In this document: one piece after another, positions 34,902 to 41,740 of the stretch
Position numbering within the stretch: the stretch's first letter is position 1
How the letters are laid out: each line of letters opens with the position of its first letter
From: CATOSP01 sp965205385
GTDB lineage: Bacteria > Chloroflexota > Dehalococcoidia > Lucifugimonadales > UBA3495
DNA length: 64,000 nt
Assembly: GCA_965205385.1 (NCBI GenBank)
Contig: CBDBGS010000006.1
Location: 186,001-250,000, forward strand
Direction: 5' to 3'
The notes under the pieces: generated by a model
What the model was told of the DNA's origin: nothing
The model's input: only the letters and a program-made list of their open reading frames with translations
Database searches by the model: none
Program-made: the position numbers and the translations under genes

Positions 34902-35480
34902 TTACCGGTCCATTACCCGCATGCTATTGTCGGCCGGGTTGTATTGGTACCTGGTCACCCGGTCCAGCTTCTGGGACTCGAGGCGAACCACCAAGGACCG
35001 ACCTTCGGTGCCGATGACGTTCCGGGTGTTGTGAATTTCACCGGGCAGGAAGTAGGCTACCGTGCCGTTCTTTTGGGTAAATCGGCCGGTCTCCTTGATC
35101 GTGGCCTCGTCGACTCCCTCACCAGGGAAGTACCAGCGCCACTTGGTCTGCTCGATGGCGCCGTCATACACGCCGTAGACGACCCATGCCGCACCGTGAT
35201 CGTGGGGGAGGTTATCCTGACCTGGGCGCTGCACGGAGCACATAAGCAGCCAACCGGGTCCGGGATGGCCGGAATTCTCCTCTAGGTGTAGGTCCACGCG
35301 GCCGTAGCCGCCTTCCTCGGGCAAGTCCAGCCTTTCTTCAAGCCAACCGGAAACCGCCAGCAGGTCCTTCAAATGCGCGGACACTGCCTCTGCCTGGGCC
35401 TTGGGGTCGCTGACATTGGCGAATATGTCCTTTACGTCGTCGATGAATCCGTCCATCGTGTAAGCGGCTGTCGTTGTCAA
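34902..35480 (-). CDS. Cupin protein, thiol-dioxygenase-like
   Basis: TTG 35480 is the likely start, because AAGGAGG lies 6 nt upstream and the ATG at 35501 overlaps that site. This gives 192 residues. The cupin metal site is visible: LPHDHGAAWVVYGVYDGAIEQTKW (His93, His95, possible Glu110) and LPGEIHNTRNV (His150). The two-motif layout and the PHDHG start resemble cysteine or 3-mercaptopropionate dioxygenases, non-haem iron enzymes that oxidise thiols with O2. It is the first gene of the selenoprotein operon and has its own promoter at 35523-35551. An O2-using enzyme beside a reductase subunit is unusual. Confidence 0.72.
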   Translation of the reverse strand: MTTTAAYTMDGFIDDVKDIFANVSDPKAQAEAVSAHLKDLLAVSGWLEERLDLPEEGGYGRVDLHLEENSGHPGPGWLLMCSVQRPGQDNLPHDHGAAWVVYGVYDGAIEQTKWRWYFPGEGVDEATIKETGRFTQKNGTVAYFLPGEIHNTRNVIGTEGRSLVVRLESQKLDRVTRYQYNPADNSMRVMDR

Positions 35481-35522
35481 TTCAGGCCTCCTTAGCTGCA
35501 TGTTAACGGATGAGTCTAGTTT

Positions 35523-35551
35523 ATTCTGAAGGAGTGAAGTATTGGTGTCAA
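35523..35551 (-). promoter_or_regulatory. Promoter of the cupin-NIPSNAP-GrdE-GrdB operon
   Basis: On the minus strand TTGACA (35551-35546), a 17-nt spacer and CAGAAT (35528-35523) lie about 40 nt before the TTG start at 35480. The insertion element T1 ends just upstream of it (its direct repeat ends at 35558), so the promoter itself is intact. Confidence 0.55.
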
Positions 35552-35557
35552 CTTGAG

Positions 35558-35932
35558 CGCGTCCCGGTGACTGTTCAGACTCGATAGGGCGGATTGGCTG
35601 AATCTCACATCGGTCATCTCTGTGATAATCCTCTTCGCATGTCCCGCCCCCGCAATCCGTCATTCCCGCACAGGGAGACCTTTGCGTAACCTTCCGCGAC
35701 TCCCGCGAGAGCGAGAATCCATAGTGCGCCCAGATATGGAGGACGCCCTCACCCTAACCCTCTCCCTCCGGGAGAGGGGATTATTCAAAGGTCTCCGCGG
35801 GCGGGAATCCAGAAATGCCAATGATAGGGACGGCTGTTGGTTGCGAAAGTTCCTGGATTCCGGGTCAAGCCCGGAATGACGAGCTTGGAGTAGGAAGGAC
35901 ACATCAAGTCTGAACAGTTACGCGTCCCGGTG
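35558..35932. mobile_element. MITE-like element T1 with 12-bp target duplication
   Basis: The element of 351 bp (35570-35920) has inverted ends actgttcagac / gtctgaacagt and is flanked by a perfect 12-bp direct repeat cgcgtcccggtg (35558-35569 and 35921-35932). Two related copies are at 40839-41190 and 59225-59494. It holds a nested 121-bp element at 35675-35795. No gene is inside. It separates the divergent promoters of the selenoprotein operon and the isochorismatase-like gene and, with them, fills the 35481-36031 gap. Confidence 0.85.
35675..35795. repeat. Nested 121-bp repeat in T1
   Basis: Inverted ends gagacctttg (35675-35684) and caaaggtctc (35786-35795). A 121-bp copy in the same plus-strand orientation lies at 40964-41084, although its host element T2 is inverted relative to T1. 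The third host copy T3 lacks it. The inside contains a G/C palindrome (ctctccctccgggagaggg). Confidence 0.75.
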
Positions 35933-35944
35933 CCTGTGATTCCG

Positions 35945-35973
35945 TTGACGGACCTTTGGTGTGATGGTAGATT
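35945..35973 (+). promoter_or_regulatory. Promoter of the isochorismatase-like gene
   Basis: TTGACG (35945-35950), a 17-nt spacer and TAGATT (35968-35973) lie about 58 nt before the ATG at 36032. It starts 13 bp beyond the direct repeat flanking element T1. Confidence 0.5.
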
Positions 35974-36031
35974 CGCACAAACCACCGCCCTGGTCCAAGG
36001 ATTGGGAGTCCGGGCGTAAGGGGGAATAGAT

Positions 36032-36760
36032 ATGGCCGAGCGCGTATGGGAGCGGTTTCTTACTGAACAGGACAAGGCCCATCTGGCCTTGAGCAACAAC
36101 CGGACCGTCGGATTCGGGTCCAGGCCCGCATTGCTGCTGATTGACCTATACCGGTGGGTCTTCGGCGATGAGCCGCAGCCGTTGTTGGAGGCTGTGAAAG
36201 ACTGGCCCGGTACCTGCGGGCTGGCCGCCTGGGACGCCGTACCCCATATTCAGACGCTATTGCAGGCGGCCAGGGACGCGGGCATTCCCGTGGTCCACAT
36301 GACTGGGCTGGCCCATGCCGGGATCGAGGGCTGGTCGACGCGGAGAGGTTATTTGAGTCCGAGCGACCCGCAGCCGGAACTCAAGGAGCGCAGAGAGCGC
36401 CAGTACGACATCATCGACGAGGTTGAGCCCATCGACGGGGAAGCCGTGTTGCGAAAGTCCTCCCCCAGCGCATTCTGGGGAACTCCCCTGACCGGTCACC
36501 TGAATTACCTGGGCGTGGACACTATCATCACTTGCGGCGAGAGCACCAGCGGTTGTGTCCGGGCCAGCGTGGTCGACGGTTGCACCAACCGCTACCGGAT
36601 GGTCGTCGTGGAGGAATGCGTGTTCGACCGCACCGAGGCGGCCCACGCAATGAACCTATTCGACATGGACCAGAAATACGCCGACGTGCTGCCGCTGGCC
36701 GATGTATTGGAGTGGATCGCCGAGTGGAAGGCGTCGGGTGACGCGCAGAGGACTGGCTAG
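36032..36760 (+). CDS. Isochorismatase-like cysteine hydrolase (N-carbamoylsarcosine amidase-like)
   Basis: The protein has 242 residues with gggggaa ahead of the ATG. The family triad is visible: Asp38 in ALLLIDLYRW, Lys142 in VLRKSSPSAFWGT and Cys175 in ITCGESTSGCVRAS. The fold hydrolyses amides or vinyl ethers (isochorismatase, nicotinamidase, N-carbamoylsarcosine amidohydrolase). Length and the ESTSGCVRAS segment look closest to N-carbamoylsarcosine amidase and relatives. That enzyme makes sarcosine, which would be a substrate type for the GrdB/GrdE-like system nearby, but this link is only a suggestion. It has its own promoter and converges on a flavin monooxygenase gene. Confidence 0.8.
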   Translation: MAERVWERFLTEQDKAHLALSNNRTVGFGSRPALLLIDLYRWVFGDEPQPLLEAVKDWPGTCGLAAWDAVPHIQTLLQAARDAGIPVVHMTGLAHAGIEGWSTRRGYLSPSDPQPELKERRERQYDIIDEVEPIDGEAVLRKSSPSAFWGTPLTGHLNYLGVDTIITCGESTSGCVRASVVDGCTNRYRMVVVEECVFDRTEAAHAMNLFDMDQKYADVLPLADVLEWIAEWKASGDAQRTG

Positions 36761-36772
36761 GAGACGCCCAGG

Positions 36773-37882
36773 TTACTCAAACCGGGGCATAACCTTGGTG
36801 GCGAACAACTCCAACTGCCGCATCATAACCTGATGGTCGTAAAGGCCGTTGTTCAGCCAGAGGAACAGCTCCTCGAAGTTCAATGCGCCGTGCAATTCCT
36901 TTAGCTGCTCCGCAACCCTATCGGGTGTCCCTTGCAGGACAAGGCCAGGCGGAAAACCGAAGGCCCCGAACCAGGCGCTGAAGACCCAATCGAACAGCTC
37001 CCTTAGCTCCCGAGCCTGTTCCTCGGTTTCACCTATGCAGAGGGTCGCGCCCATTGCGATGCCCTGGCCGAGCTTCAGGTCCCTTCCCGCGGTCCGGGCC
37101 TCGTTGTGGTAAGCGCCGAAAAGGGCCTGACAGAACTCCAAGTCATCGGAGAGGACCACCGGTGTGCCGCCTTCCCTGGCCCAGAACCGTGCTGTAGTTG
37201 CGCTGTAGGTAAATGGGGCGTAGACGTCGGGATACGGCTTTTGGTAAGGCTTGGGTACGATGCCGATCTCTCGAAGCGTCCCGTCAGGGTCCGCGCCCCA
37301 GTGTTGCGTCGGCGGCATATCCCAGGCCGTTTCGGGCGGCGGCACCTTCCAAAACTGGCCGTCATAAGAGAAGGTGTCGCTGGTCCAGGCCCGCTTAATG
37401 ATTTGCCAGGCTTCCTCGAAAGCGGCGCGGTTGCGGGCATCCTGGTCCGACTTGTCTGACGACGTCGCTCCAACCCCAATGGGCTGGCCAAGGGTGTTGA
37501 CCCACCGGGCCTGGTAGCCGCGGGCGAAACCGACGTACATGCGCCCCTTGGTCATCTGGTCTAGGACGGCGACGTCTTCCGCCACACGCAGGGGATGGTG
37601 GGTGGGCAGCACCAGGGCTAGTTGGCCCACTTTGATCCTCTCGGTGCGGGCCGCAACGTAAGCGTCGAGCATCAGGGGATTGGTTGAAAGCTCGAACCCT
37701 TCAATGTGGAAGTGGTGCTCGGTAAAACCAACCCCGTAGTAGCCTAGTTCTTCAGCGAAACGGGACTGTTCGGCGATCTCGTGGAGCATCCTTTGATAGA
37801 GGTCGTCCCGGGTCCCCGCCATTCCCGCTTCCAATTCGGGCCGGCGGCCAATGGTGGGCAGCATGAATATATGAAACTTCAT
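36773..37882 (-). CDS. Luciferase-like (LLM) flavin-dependent monooxygenase
   Basis: The protein has 369 residues. It begins MKFHIFMLPTIGRR and shows LLM hallmarks: FAEELGYYGVGFTEHHFH, AARTERIKVGQLALVLPTHHPLRVAEDVAVLDQMTKGRMYVGFARGY and the C-terminal LFLWLNNGLYDHQVMMRQLELFATKVMPRF. Its ATG overlaps the stop of the upstream CoA-transferase gene by one nucleotide (TGATG), so translation is coupled. This suggests one pathway in which a substrate is activated to a CoA ester and oxygenated. Cofactor (FMNH2 or F420) and substrate cannot be told. Confidence 0.88.
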   Translation of the reverse strand: MKFHIFMLPTIGRRPELEAGMAGTRDDLYQRMLHEIAEQSRFAEELGYYGVGFTEHHFHIEGFELSTNPLMLDAYVAARTERIKVGQLALVLPTHHPLRVAEDVAVLDQMTKGRMYVGFARGYQARWVNTLGQPIGVGATSSDKSDQDARNRAAFEEAWQIIKRAWTSDTFSYDGQFWKVPPPETAWDMPPTQHWGADPDGTLREIGIVPKPYQKPYPDVYAPFTYSATTARFWAREGGTPVVLSDDLEFCQALFGAYHNEARTAGRDLKLGQGIAMGATLCIGETEEQARELRELFDWVFSAWFGAFGFPPGLVLQGTPDRVAEQLKELHGALNFEELFLWLNNGLYDHQVMMRQLELFATKVMPRFE

Positions 37883-39129
37883 CAGATGACACCCTGCTCC
37901 CGAAGCTCGGAGACCTCGGACTCAGAGAGGCCCAAGAGACTCTGCAGGACCAGGTTGTTGTCATGGCCCAGGGGCACGGAGCCGCGCCACACCTGGCCTG
38001 GAGTGTCCGAGAACTTGGGGAACACACCGGTGCCCTTTACGGTTTTATCGAGGCCGATGTCCTTCCATTCGATGTGTACATTCCGGGCCTCGTAATGAGG
38101 GTCATGGGCCATGTCTCTTGGGGTCATGATGGTGCTGCAACCCACCTGGGCGGCGTTTAAGGTGTCCATTACCTCCTGTACGGTCCGCTCTTCGACCCAA
38201 CCTCTCATGATGGCGTCTAGTTCGTACCACTCCGGAGTCTCCGGGTTCATGGTGGCGCTGTGCCACTTCGGGTCTGAAACGTCGAGCCCCAACACGTCAC
38301 AGAGCCGTTCAAAGGGACCGCCCAGGGCGGCGATGTTGACCCAGCCATCGGCGGCCTGGTAGGTGTCGTAAGGCTGGATGATCCCACCGGCGTTGCCGGA
38401 CCGCTCGCGGTTGAGGCCCAGCTCGTAGTATGCCACCATTGTTCCGGCCAATATCCGGTGAATCGCTTCATACTGGGCCAGGTCGATAACCTGACCCTTT
38501 CCGGTGCGTTGGGCGTGGATATACCCGGCGAGGGTGGACCACATGCAGAACAGGGCTGTGATGTAATCCCCGGTCCACGGCGCGGCTCTTACGGGAGAAT
38601 CCGGCTCGGGGAAGCCTGTCAGATTCATCAGGCCTCCGAAACCCTGGCCGATGAAGTCGTATGACGCCCTGGTGAGGTAGTCTGGGTGGCCGTCTTGGCC
38701 ATATCCCGAGACATGGGCAATCACCAGGCGGGGGTTGGCCTCGTGGACCGTTGCGTCGTCCAGACCCCATTCCGGATAAGTGCCGGGAATCGAGCTTTCC
38801 ATCCAGATGTCCGCCTGGCGCAGCAGGTCCAAGAACACCTCGCGGCCCTTTGGTTTTGAGATGTCCAGGCTTACGTGGAAGCTGTTGCGGCGGTCTTGCA
38901 CCCAACCAGCCGCGACCGTGTGCCCATTGTCTCCAGTGATGGGGAATTCGATATTCCGCCAGACTAGGTCGCCCCTTCCCGGCCGTTCAACCTGGACCAC
39001 CTCCGCCCCCATTTCCGCGGCCAGGGCCGCGGCGAACGGTTGAGCGATGATGGTGCCGCTGGAGATTATGCGAATTCCTTGGAGTGGACCAAATTGGTGC
39101 GGCAGTAACGAAGCGTCACCGGACTTCAT
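37882..39129 (-). CDS. CaiB/BaiF family CoA-transferase
   Basis: ATG 39129 (MKSGDASLLP) has GGGAG upstream and is preferred to 39177, giving 415 residues. Motifs: LQGIRIISSGTIIAQPFAAALAAEMGAEVVQVERP, RRNSFHVSLDISKPKGREVFLDLL, WMESSIPGTYPEWGLDDATVHEANPRLVIAHVSGYGQDG and GQVIDLAQYEAIHRIL (Glu at the catalytic position). The end LSESEVSELREQGVI is typical. It is coupled to the downstream flavin monooxygenase. It is one of six family members in this window. Confidence 0.9.
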   Translation of the reverse strand: MKSGDASLLPHQFGPLQGIRIISSGTIIAQPFAAALAAEMGAEVVQVERPGRGDLVWRNIEFPITGDNGHTVAAGWVQDRRNSFHVSLDISKPKGREVFLDLLRQADIWMESSIPGTYPEWGLDDATVHEANPRLVIAHVSGYGQDGHPDYLTRASYDFIGQGFGGLMNLTGFPEPDSPVRAAPWTGDYITALFCMWSTLAGYIHAQRTGKGQVIDLAQYEAIHRILAGTMVAYYELGLNRERSGNAGGIIQPYDTYQAADGWVNIAALGGPFERLCDVLGLDVSDPKWHSATMNPETPEWYELDAIMRGWVEERTVQEVMDTLNAAQVGCSTIMTPRDMAHDPHYEARNVHIEWKDIGLDKTVKGTGVFPKFSDTPGQVWRGSVPLGHDNNLVLQSLLGLSESEVSELREQGVI

Positions 39130-39322
39130 ACCCTTTCTCCCGTCCCGAATTTCGCCCGTATTATAGCCCCTGGCCATGAATCACAGAAGGAGCGCGATGG
39201 GGAGGAGCGGACCTTTAAGGGATAGGATGGAGATTTCGAGCCGGGCGCATGTCGTCTTGCGCGCCCTAAGAGGGGTGTGGTACGTTTTGGCCGCAATCGA
39301 TACTACGCAGGAGGGACTGGGA

Positions 39323-39814
39323 ATGGGTTACAAGCCGAAATTCCTGGGGCATGTAAACATATTCGTCCGCAACTCTGAGCGCTCCCAACAGTGGTATTCC
39401 GACGTGCTGGGTCTTCATACATACGACCTCAGACCCGGCGCGGCTTTTATGTCGGCGGACATCGAGCAGTCCCACGAGATAGCCCTCGTGGAGGTCGGCG
39501 AAACCGCCAGGGGACCTGAGGCCGGCCAGGTGGGGCTTAACCACATGGCATGGATGATGCACAGTCTGGATGACCTTAAAGAGTTCTACCAGCGCCTAAT
39601 CGACAAGGACATCCCCATTATGCGTGTGGGAGACCACGGCGTCTCCATCGGCGTCTACTTCCAAGACCCGGACGGCAACGGCATCGAAGTGTCTTACGAA
39701 CTGCCGAGAGACCAGTGGCCACAGCAGGAAAGGCTATTCTCCGACCCCGCCGTCGGCAAGGGGCGCTTCCCGGGCCCGTGGGACGAGCGGTTGGCCCATC
39801 AGGCGGCCAGATAG
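39323..39814 (+). CDS. VOC-family protein (catechol 2,3-dioxygenase-like)
   Basis: ATG 39323 (MGYKPKFLGHVNIFV) has AGGAGG 9 nt upstream; the longer open frame from 39176 overlaps the upstream gene's leader and is rejected. The 163 residues carry the two beta-alpha-beta-beta-beta halves of the vicinal oxygen chelate fold. Likely metal ligands are His10, the His in GLNHMAW and the Glu in GNGIEVSYE. The pattern 'YFQDPDGNGIEVSYE' is typical of extradiol dioxygenase-like VOC proteins. The next gene, a flavin monooxygenase, starts 44 nt later, so both may act on one aromatic or similar substrate. Confidence 0.85.
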   Translation: MGYKPKFLGHVNIFVRNSERSQQWYSDVLGLHTYDLRPGAAFMSADIEQSHEIALVEVGETARGPEAGQVGLNHMAWMMHSLDDLKEFYQRLIDKDIPIMRVGDHGVSIGVYFQDPDGNGIEVSYELPRDQWPQQERLFSDPAVGKGRFPGPWDERLAHQAAR

Positions 39815-39858
39815 CGGCCGCACCTCTGGAAATCTCCCAGAATGTAAGGAGAATTGAC

Positions 39859-40743
39859 ATGCAGATCGGAGTTACGGTCCCCATAGTTGAGTTTGCCTCC
39901 GACCTTGGCGCGGTGCGGGACTACGTACAGGCGGCGGAAGACCTGGGTTACAGCCATGTGCGCATCCTGGACCACGTTCTGGGCGCAAACCCCGAACACC
40001 ATCCCGAAGTACCCCGGTTCGCCTATACCCATGAGAGTTACATCCACGAGCCCTTCACGCTGATGGCCTACCTGGCGGCCATAACCAAGAAGATCAACCT
40101 GGTCACCGGCATATTGATCCTGCCGCAGCGGCAAACCGCACTGGTGGCAAAGCAGGCGGCGGAGGTAGACGTCCTGAGCGACGGACGGCTGCGGATGGGC
40201 ATCGGTGTTGGCTGGAACCCGGTTGAGTACGAGGCGTTGGGCGAGGACTTCCATACCCGCGGCCGCAAGTGTGCGGAGCAGATAACGCTGTTGCGGCGGC
40301 TCTGGACTGAGGAAGTGGTCGACTTCGAAGGCAAGTTTCACAAGATATCCCATGCCGGCATCAAACCGTTGCCGGTGCAGAAGCCGATTCCGATCTGGAT
40401 GGGCGCGGGCGGTTCGGCCAGTCCCATACCCACTGACAGGGTGTTGCGCAGGGTCGGCCGCATGGCCGACGGCTGGTTGCCCATGTTCGCGCCGGACGAA
40501 ACCGGGAGGGGCGCAATCGAAAAGGTCCGTGAATTTGCCCAAGCCGCCGGGCGGGACCCATCGGATGTCGGTCTCGAAGGCCGGATCACCGCGACGGGCC
40601 AGGGCCCCGAGGACTGGATCACCGAGGTCAAGACCTGGTCCGAATTGGGCGCGACGCACATGTCGGTGGGCACCGGCGGGTCGGGGACCCCTGACCAGCA
40701 CATCGAAGCCATTCGCCGGGTAAAAGAGGCGACCGGCGAGTAA
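39859..40743 (+). CDS. LLM flavin/F420-dependent oxidoreductase
   Basis: ATG 39859 follows AAGGAG and gives 294 residues (MQIGVTVPIVEF). LLM features: AAEDLGYSHVRILDHVLG, TLMAYLAAITKKINLVTGILILPQRQTALVAKQAAEVDVLSDGRLRMGIGVGWNPVEYEALG and PIPIWMGAGG. These resemble the F420-type TIGR03619 group more than classic bacterial luciferases. It is probably cotranscribed with the VOC gene upstream. A terminator hairpin follows at 40766-40806. Confidence 0.88.
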   Translation: MQIGVTVPIVEFASDLGAVRDYVQAAEDLGYSHVRILDHVLGANPEHHPEVPRFAYTHESYIHEPFTLMAYLAAITKKINLVTGILILPQRQTALVAKQAAEVDVLSDGRLRMGIGVGWNPVEYEALGEDFHTRGRKCAEQITLLRRLWTEEVVDFEGKFHKISHAGIKPLPVQKPIPIWMGAGGSASPIPTDRVLRRVGRMADGWLPMFAPDETGRGAIEKVREFAQAAGRDPSDVGLEGRITATGQGPEDWITEVKTWSELGATHMSVGTGGSGTPDQHIEAIRRVKEATGE

Positions 40744-40765
40744 TCATACAGAATGTGATTCGCAG

Positions 40766-40806
40766 GGGCCGGTCTTCAGGAATGGACACCGGCCCTCAGC
40801 TTTCAT
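40766..40806 (+). terminator. Rho-independent terminator after the LLM gene
   Basis: Stem gggccggt (40766-40773) / accggccc (40788-40795), 8 bp perfect with a 14-nt loop, followed by tcagctttcatt. It lies 23 nt after the stop codon and before insertion element T2. Confidence 0.55.
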
Positions 40807-40827
40807 TGTCGCGCCGCCTTGGAGTGG

Positions 40828-41201
40828 CCAAAAATTCGTAACTGTTCAGTTTGGATGGGTCCTTCTTACTCCCAGCCCGTCACTCCGGCCTTGAGCCGGA
40901 ATCCAAGAACTTTTGCAGCCAGTCACGGTCACTATCACTGGCATTTCTGGATTCCCGCCTTCGGAGACCTTTGCGTAACCTTCCGTGATTCCGGCGAAAG
41001 CGAGAATCCAGAGTGTGCCCAGATACGGGGGACGCCCTCAACCTAACCCTCTCCCGGAGGGAGAGGGGATTATTCAAAGGTCTCCCTTCGCGGGAATGAC
41101 TGGTTGCGGCTGAGGGACATCGTTTGAGAATTATCATCGAGTTGACCGATGTGGGATTGAGCCAATCCGCGTCATCGAGTCTGAACAGTTCCAACAATTC
41201 T
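40828..41201. mobile_element. MITE-like element T2, inverted relative to T1 and T3
   Basis: The element 40839-41190 (352 bp) has ends taactgttcag / ctgaacagtt and is flanked by near-identical direct repeats ccaaaaattc (40828-40837) and ccaacaattc (41191-41200), 9 of 10 matching. It carries the nested 121-bp repeat at 40964-41084. Its body matches T1 and T3 when reversed (for example gagccaatccgc versus gcggattggct). It fills the 40744-41215 gap and ends 26 nt before the start codon at 41216, so any promoter for that gene must come from the element. Confidence 0.82.
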
Positions 41202-41215
41202 TGTGGAGGAAAAAT

Positions 41216-41731
41216 ATGCCCAGAGTAGCGCTGGACCTGAACAATGCCCAGGACCGGGCGAAAGTGAACGGGCAATGGAAGGTTGCCCCCGGCTTCGTTC
41301 CCGGCGAACCAAACGAGGGACTTACAGCCCGATTGCTGGGATCACCGGCACGGCTCCCTGACTACGACGACTCGGGATGGGAGGTCTGCGACAATATCCG
41401 AGCCAGCCTGTCCGAGGGATTCACCTTCGCCTGGTACCGGATCGCCGTTGAGTTGCCGGACAGTATCGACGGCATGGAGTTGGCCGGCGCCCGGATGTAT
41501 CTTGAGGCCAACGTGGACAATTACGGCGAGGTATGGATCGATGGGGAGATCGACCGGAGCACCGGCGTGATCGTGGGGATCAATGCGCAGCAGCGAATTG
41601 AGGTTCCCGGCGGCGCGGCCCCAGGGGCGACGCACGTTTTCGCCTGCCTGGTGGCAAATGGACCGTTGGCCGCCCCTAGGGGAGGGGTATTCATGCGGTT
41701 CGCTACTCTGGCGTTCGAGACCGGGGGTTAG
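41216..41731 (+). CDS. Jelly-roll (galactose-binding-like) domain protein
   Basis: ATG 41216 follows GGAGGAAAAAT and gives 171 residues. The sequence VNGQWKVAPGFVPGE, LPDYDDSGWEVCDN, FAWYRIAVELPDSIDGMELAGARMYLEANVDNYGEVWIDGEI and AQQRIEVPGGAAPGATHVFACLVANGP matches the N-terminal sugar-binding jelly roll of family 2 glycosidases ('F.WYR..v.lP....G....L.f.avdd.geVwvNG'). There is no catalytic domain and no signal peptide. It may be a stand-alone binding protein or accessory protein. It lies right after element T2 and converges on a CoA-transferase gene. Confidence 0.7.
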   Translation: MPRVALDLNNAQDRAKVNGQWKVAPGFVPGEPNEGLTARLLGSPARLPDYDDSGWEVCDNIRASLSEGFTFAWYRIAVELPDSIDGMELAGARMYLEANVDNYGEVWIDGEIDRSTGVIVGINAQQRIEVPGGAAPGATHVFACLVANGPLAAPRGGVFMRFATLAFETGG

Positions 41732-41740
41732 CTGGGGTAC

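Noticed and set aside
35481..35663. N-terminal extension of the cupin protein to 35663
   Set aside because: The extension lies largely inside element T1 and across its promoter; an ideal ribosome-binding site precedes TTG 35480.
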